Of a DNA stretch of 64,000 nt, positions 59,722-64,000 are shown piece by piece. The notes beneath the pieces were generated by a model. That model had not been told where the DNA came from. It did not search any database and saw only the letters and a program-made list of their open reading frames with translations. This DNA comes from Candidatus Nomurabacteria bacterium (GTDB taxonomy: Bacteria; Patescibacteriota; Saccharimonadia; Saccharimonadales; Saccharimonadaceae), in assembly GCA_031266275.1 (NCBI GenBank), contig JAISBI010000041.1:1-64000 (forward strand). The letters run 5' to 3'. How positions within the stretch are numbered: the first letter of the stretch is position 1; every line of letters begins with the position of its first letter. Position numbers and translations under genes: made by a program.

Positions 59722-59727
59722 TCGCTG

Positions 59728-60585
59728 CTATTGAAAATCGCGCCCGTTGAAACCGTGTCGCCAATTTCGAATCGACCAAGTCATAGTTTTGGGGTCGTGA
59801 AAGCGCAGACCGACCGCCAGCACGGCCAATAAAACATTTGACCCCCAGCAAATGATCCGCGTGAAAGCCGCTTGGGCCGGCCGGCCGTAAACCGCATAAG
59901 TCCGCCACCAGCGCGCATTATATTTATAGTACTGTAGCGGGGAAGTGCGCACGCGTCGGCCCGAAACGTCGGAGACCATGTCGCGCGCCCAGCCGACTTT
60001 GCGGCCGATTTGGCTCAGCGCAATCGACAGTGACAAGTCTTCCATGATTTTGCCGTCTTTTTCGGTTTTGGCTATGTGGCGGATTTTGTGCCAATCGGCG
60101 CGCCGAATTGCCATATTGGCGCCGTAAAATGAATAATTTCCGCCGACTAATTCGTTAGTAAAAAACACCGAAAACCAACTGGCGAAGTCGCAAAATCGCC
60201 GCGCCGGCAAATCATAATAAATCGTCATACCAGAACAACCAGCGCACTCGCCGTGCTCGGCCAAAAACCGCTGCGCCGCCCGACACCAACCAGCCTGCAC
60301 GCGCGTATCGGCATCAATCCGCCCGATGATGTCGGCCTGCGAATAATTAAATCCGCGATTGCGAGCGTTTTCGGCGCCTTGCTTTTTTTCATGCAACAAC
60401 ACGATCTGCGAATTTTTCCGCGCCAGCCGCCGAACTATACGAGCGGTTTCGTCGCTCGAATTATTATCAACGATGATGATTTTCCCGATGTCTTTTTTTT
60501 GCTTCAACAACTCCGCCAAACAATCAGCGATTTCCGCCTCTTCATTGAACACCGGCACCACCACATCCATACTTAATGTTTTCAT
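59728..60585 (-). CDS. Family 2 glycosyltransferase with C-terminal membrane segment
   Basis: 285 residues from ATG 60585, with TATCAT (60597-60592) 6 nt upstream. GT2 signatures: VVVPVFNEEAEIADCL, IIVDNNSSDET, GRIDADTRVQ (DxD) and DLSLSIAL. A hydrophobic stretch near the C-terminus (IICWGSNVLLAVLAVGL) suggests membrane contact. Probably works with the convergent GT2 in surface-glycan assembly. Confidence 0.85.
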   Translation of the reverse strand: MKTLSMDVVVPVFNEEAEIADCLAELLKQKKDIGKIIIVDNNSSDETARIVRRLARKNSQIVLLHEKKQGAENARNRGFNYSQADIIGRIDADTRVQAGWCRAAQRFLAEHGECAGCSGMTIYYDLPARRFCDFASWFSVFFTNELVGGNYSFYGANMAIRRADWHKIRHIAKTEKDGKIMEDLSLSIALSQIGRKVGWARDMVSDVSGRRVRTSPLQYYKYNARWWRTYAVYGRPAQAAFTRIICWGSNVLLAVLAVGLRFHDPKTMTWSIRNWRHGFNGRDFQ

Positions 60586-60591
60586 CTTAAT

Positions 60592-60601
60592 ATGATACAA
60601 T
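60592..60601. promoter_or_regulatory. Overlapping divergent -10 boxes of the GT2 and smpB genes
   Basis: TATCAT on the minus strand (60597-60592) and TACAAT on the plus strand (60596-60601) share two base pairs; each lies 6 nt before its ATG. Confidence 0.55.
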
Positions 60602-60607
60602 ATAACT

Positions 60608-61042
60608 ATGAAAAAATCCAGCGACAAAGCCATCATCAACCGCCGCGCCAGCTTCGACTACGAGCTGAGCGATGATTTGATTGTCGGGCTGGAACTAACC
60701 GGCGGCGAGACCAAAGCCGCCCGACTCGGCCACGTCCAACTGAAAGGCAGCTACGTGACGGTGCGAGGCGGACAATTATGGCTCATCAACGCCTCGTTTT
60801 CACTCGCCAGCGGACAAAAAGGCGCCGGCCGCACCGTCGACACGCGAGCTCGTCGCATCTTGGCCCACCGCAAACAAATCAATCGCTTCATCGAAGACAA
60901 AAAACAAGGTTTGACCATCGTACCGCGAAAATTATTGAATAGCGGCCGATACATCAAACTAGTCATCGCCAGCGGACGCGGCAAAAAGCGCTACGACAAA
61001 CGCCAAACCATCAAAAAGCGCGACATCGAAAGGCATGGTTGA
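60608..61042 (+). CDS. smpB: SsrA-binding protein SmpB
   Basis: 144 residues. RRASFDYELSDDLIVGLELTG start, GGQLWLINASF, RRILAHRKQI, GLTIVPRKL and the basic KKRYDKRQTIKKRD tail are standard SmpB. Works with tmRNA in ribosome rescue; no ssrA gene was recognised in this window. Confidence 0.97.
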   Translation: MKKSSDKAIINRRASFDYELSDDLIVGLELTGGETKAARLGHVQLKGSYVTVRGGQLWLINASFSLASGQKGAGRTVDTRARRILAHRKQINRFIEDKKQGLTIVPRKLLNSGRYIKLVIASGRGKKRYDKRQTIKKRDIERHG

Positions 61043-61044
61043 AT

Positions 61045-61839
61045 ATGAAAATCTTTTCATGGAACATCAACGGCATTCGCGCCGCGATTAACAAAGGCGA
61101 CTTCGCCAAATTCATCGCGAAATACCAGCCGGACATTTTGTGCCTGCAAGAAACCAAAGCCAAAAAAGGCCAAGCCGACATCGACCTACCGGACTACGAA
61201 GAATATTGGAACGATGCCGACCGCGCCGGCTATTCCGGCACGGCGATTTTCACCAAACTCAAACCGCTCGAAGTCCGCTTCGGCTTCTCCGACGCCATCA
61301 ACAAAAAATACAATTTCGCCGATAATTTCGGCGACGCCGCGCGCGAGGGCCGCGTCACGACAATCGAATTCGAGGATTTCTACCTCGTCACGCAATACAC
61401 GCCAAACGCCAAAAGGGAATTGGAACGGCTGGAATTTCGCGCGGGAGTCTGGGACCCAGCTTTTCTCGAATATGTCAAAGAACTGAAAAAGACCAAACCA
61501 GTGATTTTCTGCGGCGACCTAAACGTCGCCCATCGAGAAATCGACCTCGCGCGACCGAAAGACAATGTCGGCAACGCCGGCTTCACCGATGAAGAGCGCA
61601 AAGGCTTCCAAAATTATCTCCGCGCCGGCTTCGTCGACACTTTTCGCGCCCTGCACGGCGACGAAGCGGGCGCATACACTTGGTGGACGTGGCGGGCCAA
61701 CGCTCGCGCCCGCAACATCGGCTGGCGCATCGATTATTTCCTCGCCACTAAAGACATCGCACCCCGCATCACCGAAGCCTCAATCTATCCCACCCAAGCC
61801 GGCAGCGATCATTGCCCGATTTCTATTGACTTTTCATGA
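61045..61839 (+). CDS. xth: Exodeoxyribonuclease III / AP endonuclease
   Basis: 264 residues from ATG 61045 (AAAGG upstream; TTG 61039 also in frame). FSWNINGIRAA start, LCLQETKAK metal Glu, YSGTAIFTK, CGDLNVAHREIDLARPK and GSDHCPI end match ExoIII (EEP family). Base-excision repair. Overlaps or abuts smpB; its last codons contain the next promoter. Confidence 0.95.
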   Translation: MKIFSWNINGIRAAINKGDFAKFIAKYQPDILCLQETKAKKGQADIDLPDYEEYWNDADRAGYSGTAIFTKLKPLEVRFGFSDAINKKYNFADNFGDAAREGRVTTIEFEDFYLVTQYTPNAKRELERLEFRAGVWDPAFLEYVKELKKTKPVIFCGDLNVAHREIDLARPKDNVGNAGFTDEERKGFQNYLRAGFVDTFRALHGDEAGAYTWWTWRANARARNIGWRIDYFLATKDIAPRITEASIYPTQAGSDHCPISIDFS

Positions 61840-61854
61840 AAAGTGTGCTATAAT
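61826..61854 (+). promoter_or_regulatory. Promoter TTGACT-17-TATAAT of the first CxxCxGxG mini-protein
   Basis: TTGACT (61826-61831) inside the xth 3' end, spacer ending AAAGTGTGC, TATAAT (61849-61854). A GAGGT-ACGC-ACCTC hairpin (61884-61897) lies in the ~95-nt leader. Confidence 0.75.
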
Positions 61855-61955
61855 GGAGAGGTAGGGTAGTTCATGCTATCATCGAGGTACGCACCTCTAT
61901 TTATTTGTTATCGCTCGTCGTTCGGTTAGCCACCGTCACAAAGGAGGTGATATGA

Positions 61956-62135
61956 ATGGCAACAAAAAAGACAGAAGAGAAGTGCAGACACTGCAACGGA
62001 ACGGGCGAGAAATCGCACACTTTCGGAGGCAGTATGGAATGCGGCACATGTAAAGGACGCGGCTCGCTATTGGTCGATGAGAATGGAAATAGGTCCATCG
62101 ATTATAGCAAACCGAGCAAATGGCGTCCACGCTAA
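61956..62135 (+). CDS. CxxCxGxG zinc mini-protein, copy 1
   Basis: 59 residues; ATG 61956 with AAAGGAGG 8 nt upstream. Two DnaJ-like zinc repeats, CRHCNGTG and CGTCKGRG, can form one zinc site. The C-terminus SIDYSKPSKWRPR matches the paralogue at 63791. No J domain, so not DnaJ. Possibly a small RNA- or protein-binding factor. Confidence 0.7.
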   Translation: MATKKTEEKCRHCNGTGEKSHTFGGSMECGTCKGRGSLLVDENGNRSIDYSKPSKWRPR

Positions 62136-62164
62136 TCCCATCGCCATTTTCAAACGAGGGGGCC

Positions 62165-62194
62165 GGCCTATGACGTTCGTCATAGGCCTTTTTC
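62165..62194 (+). terminator. Terminator of mini-protein copy 1
   Basis: GGCCTATGAC-GTTC-GTCATAGGCC followed by TTTTTCT. Confidence 0.85.
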
Positions 62195-62218
62195 TATAGT
62201 CTAAAACCGCGCACTCGT

Positions 62219-62247
62219 TTGACGGCGCGCTGGATTAGTGCTAAAAT
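62219..62247 (+). promoter_or_regulatory. proS promoter TTGACG-17-TAAAAT, leaderless-type
   Basis: TTGACG (62219-62224) and TGC-TAAAAT (-10 62242-62247); ATG 62255 is 7 nt downstream without SD. The longer frame from 62219 starts inside the promoter. Confidence 0.7.
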
Positions 62248-62254
62248 ACCCACC

Positions 62255-63688
62255 ATGAGCAACCAGCAAAATGAAAAGAATCTATTACCCAAAAAAACGG
62301 GCGATTTGTCGGATTGGTATGTCGCCATCAATCGCTTGGCGGACTTGTCGGACTATGGCCCAGCCAAAGGCACGATGATTTTCAAACCCTACGGCTACGC
62401 GATTTGGGAGAATATCCAACGAGCTTTGGACGATTTGTTCAAAGAGCACGGCGTGGAAAACGCTTATTTCCCGATGTTGTTTCCGATGTCGTATTTGGAG
62501 CGTGAGAAAGACCACGTCGATGGTTTTTCGCCGGAACTGGCGGTGGTGACGCACGGCGGCGGCGAGAAGTTAGAAGAGCCTCTGGTGGTACGGCCGACGT
62601 CCGAGTCAATTATGTATGATTATTATGCCAAGTGGACGCAGAGTTGGCGCGATTTGCCGATTTTGATTAATCAATGGAATAATATTGTGCGTTGGGAAAA
62701 GCGCACCATGCCGTTCATTCGGACGTCGGAGTTCCTCTGGCAAGAGGGCCACACGGCCCACGCCACCGCCCGCGAAGCTTTGGATACGCAAAAATGGGCG
62801 ATGGATGTTTACCGAAAAGTTTACCGCGAAGTTTTGGCCATCGACGGTTACAGTGGGCTCAAATCGGCTGCCGAGCGCTTCGCCGGAGCCGAAGAGACGC
62901 TGACTTTTGAAACCATGATGCCCAGTATGAAAGCTCTGCAGTCCTGCACTTCGCATTATTTCGGGCAAAAAATGGCGCGGGCTTTTAATTTGGTTTTTCA
63001 AAATCAAGCCGGCGACGACGAGTATGCTTATCAGACGTCGTGGGGGTTTTCCACCCGTTCGATTGGCGGGCTGATTTTGGCGCACGGTGATGACAATGGC
63101 TTGCGCCTGCCGCCGCGCGTAGCGCCGATTCAAGTGGTAATCGTGCCGGTCAAAACCGATGATGAGGTTTTGGCTGAGGGCCGAAAAATTTTCGACGAAT
63201 TGAAAAAAGCCGGCGTCCGAGTTAAATTTGACGAACGCGATTATGAACGTTTCGGCTACAAATTAAACGATTGGGAAGTCAAAGGCGTGCCAGTGATTAT
63301 AAAATTAGGCGCCAAAGAAATCACCGACGGCGTGGTCAGCTATCGCCGCCGCGACACGCTGAGCGACGGGCAATATAAGCGCGCAGGCGTAGCCAGCAAA
63401 ATAATCAAACTGATCGACACCATTCAAGCCGATATGTTGACCGAATCGGTCAAATTCCGCGACGAAAACACATACGATGCGGCCGATTACGACGAATTCA
63501 AACGCATCATGGCCGACCGCAGCGGCTTCATCAAAGTCCACTGGAACGAAGACACCGACATCGAGATGAAAATAAAGGAAGAAACCAAAGCCACCACCCG
63601 CTGCAAGCTAGCCGAGCAGTCGGACGGCGTGGATTTTTACACCGGTCAGCCAGCCAAAGACATTTGGTTATTCGCCCAAAGCTATTGA
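62255..63688 (+). CDS. proS: Prolyl-tRNA synthetase (short, archaeal/eukaryotic-like type)
   Basis: 477 residues, class II synthetase. Motif 2 region RPTSESIMYDYY and IRTSEFLWQEGHTAHAT, FQNQAGDDEYAYQTSWGFSTR motif 3 part (TSWGFSTRSIGGLI), HGDDNGLRLPP, and an anticodon-binding domain from ~285. It lacks the large INS editing insertion of the long bacterial type. The C-terminal extension ends DIWLFAQSY, as in ProS3-type enzymes. Confidence 0.95.
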   Translation: MSNQQNEKNLLPKKTGDLSDWYVAINRLADLSDYGPAKGTMIFKPYGYAIWENIQRALDDLFKEHGVENAYFPMLFPMSYLEREKDHVDGFSPELAVVTHGGGEKLEEPLVVRPTSESIMYDYYAKWTQSWRDLPILINQWNNIVRWEKRTMPFIRTSEFLWQEGHTAHATAREALDTQKWAMDVYRKVYREVLAIDGYSGLKSAAERFAGAEETLTFETMMPSMKALQSCTSHYFGQKMARAFNLVFQNQAGDDEYAYQTSWGFSTRSIGGLILAHGDDNGLRLPPRVAPIQVVIVPVKTDDEVLAEGRKIFDELKKAGVRVKFDERDYERFGYKLNDWEVKGVPVIIKLGAKEITDGVVSYRRRDTLSDGQYKRAGVASKIIKLIDTIQADMLTESVKFRDENTYDAADYDEFKRIMADRSGFIKVHWNEDTDIEMKIKEETKATTRCKLAEQSDGVDFYTGQPAKDIWLFAQSY

Positions 63689-63713
63689 CTTTTCGCGGGA
63701 AGTGTGATACAAC
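63685..63713 (+). promoter_or_regulatory. Promoter TTGACT-17-TACAAC of mini-protein copy 2
   Basis: TTGACT (63685-63690) contains the proS stop; spacer ends GAAGTGTGA; TACAAC is 63708-63713. Closely matches the copy-1 promoter. Confidence 0.65.
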
Positions 63714-63790
63714 AGAGGTGGAGTTTGATGCTCTGGCACAAGGTTTCTTATCGGTTATCGCTCGTCTATCAACCGAAAGGGGTGATATAA

Positions 63791-63997
63791 ATGGCGAAGA
63801 AAAAAGAAACGACGATTTGCCCGAGCTGCAATGGCTCCGGCGAAAAACCACGCACTCTCGCAGAAAAAGAAAGCAAGAGATGCGTGACGTGCGGCGGCAG
63901 CGGACAGTTGCTGGTCGACAAAAATGGAATTACATCCATCGACCACAACGCGCCAATCAAATGGCGCCCCGCACCCCGTGCTCAAATTACTTTCTAA
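63791..63997 (+). CDS. CxxCxGxG zinc mini-protein, copy 2
   Basis: 68 residues; AAAGGGG upstream. Repeats CPSCNGSG and CVTCGGSG, then LLVDKNGITSIDHNAPIKW, parallel to LLVDENGNRSIDYSKPSKW of copy 1. The leader also shares a TTATCGCTCGTC stretch with copy 1, so the whole cassette was duplicated around proS. Confidence 0.7.
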   Translation: MAKKKETTICPSCNGSGEKPRTLAEKESKRCVTCGGSGQLLVDKNGITSIDHNAPIKWRPAPRAQITF

Positions 63998-64000
63998 GGG

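Noticed and set aside
61956-62135. Calling the CxxCxGxG mini-proteins DnaJ
   Set aside because: Only one zinc site and no J domain or substrate-binding domain.
1-64000. CRISPR array, IS element, integrase or rRNA genes
   Set aside because: No regularly spaced direct repeats, transposase motifs, integrase motifs or rRNA signatures were seen.

Overview
The window looks like a chromosomal segment of a Patescibacteria/CPR bacterium, most likely Candidatus Saccharibacteria (TM7) or a close relative. The basis is gene content: cell-surface proteins with FISUMP-type repeats, a membrane-anchored 'baseplate J-like' patescibacterial protein, a compact genome, housekeeping genes packed next to lineage-specific small ORFs, and lipid and NAD scavenging instead of synthesis. 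This is inference from protein reading; no 16S gene is present. Gene starts fall into two classes. Many housekeeping genes have an extended -10 box (TGnTAnAAT) only 6-10 nt before the ATG and so look leaderless. Operon-internal genes and small cassettes use strong Shine-Dalgarno (SD) sites.

Layout. 1-2047: 3' part of a large surface protein with a coiled-coil insert. 2089-8577: an AT-rich, translationally coupled six-gene operon (ATP-grasp, PLP decarboxylase, cysteine-synthase-like, arginase-like, D-Ala-D-Ala-ligase-like ATP-grasp, lysine-2,3-aminomutase-like) that looks like an acquired NRPS-independent pathway for a small amino-acid-derived product. 8614-18356: rsgA, tig, the membrane protein, a methyltransferase, murD with murL, and leuS carrying an in-frame palindromic repeat. 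18357-29004: an NAD-centred island with an NrtR-type regulator, two transcription units with matching operator arrays and terminators (nicotinamidase-like + TerY-like VWA + PP2C + kinase; and a radical SAM gene), and a convergent salvage operon pncA-prs-nadV-nadE behind a possible attenuator. 29190-36452: tRNA-Leu, an NnrD-like gene, a FISUMP surface protein with a poly-G tract, a lipid-scavenging operon (plsC-like, lipid kinase, acyl-activating enzyme) and a hydrolase. 36488-41164: small membrane proteins, a partial S10 ribosomal operon (L3-L4-L23-L2-S19-L22), a CdiA-toxin-like nuclease and a possible small RNA. 41233-52182: surface and envelope genes (transglutaminase-like protein, a 1.7-kb-residue-class surface protein with a (GA)11 tract, a DsbA-like thioredoxin, a second FISUMP protein). 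52300-63997: ackA, a helicase-nuclease, dus, a membrane protein, glutaredoxin, two glycosyltransferases, smpB, xth, proS and two paralogous CxxCxGxG mini-proteins.

How it fits together. The genes describe a probably host-associated cell that keeps translation, peptidoglycan and repair functions, salvages NAD precursors and fatty acids, and spends much coding capacity on surface proteins, two of which carry simple-sequence tracts suited to phase variation. The two strongest candidates for undescribed systems are the 2.1-8.6 kb biosynthetic operon and the NrtR-box-controlled unit joining a nicotinamidase-like enzyme to a TerY-P-type signalling triad.
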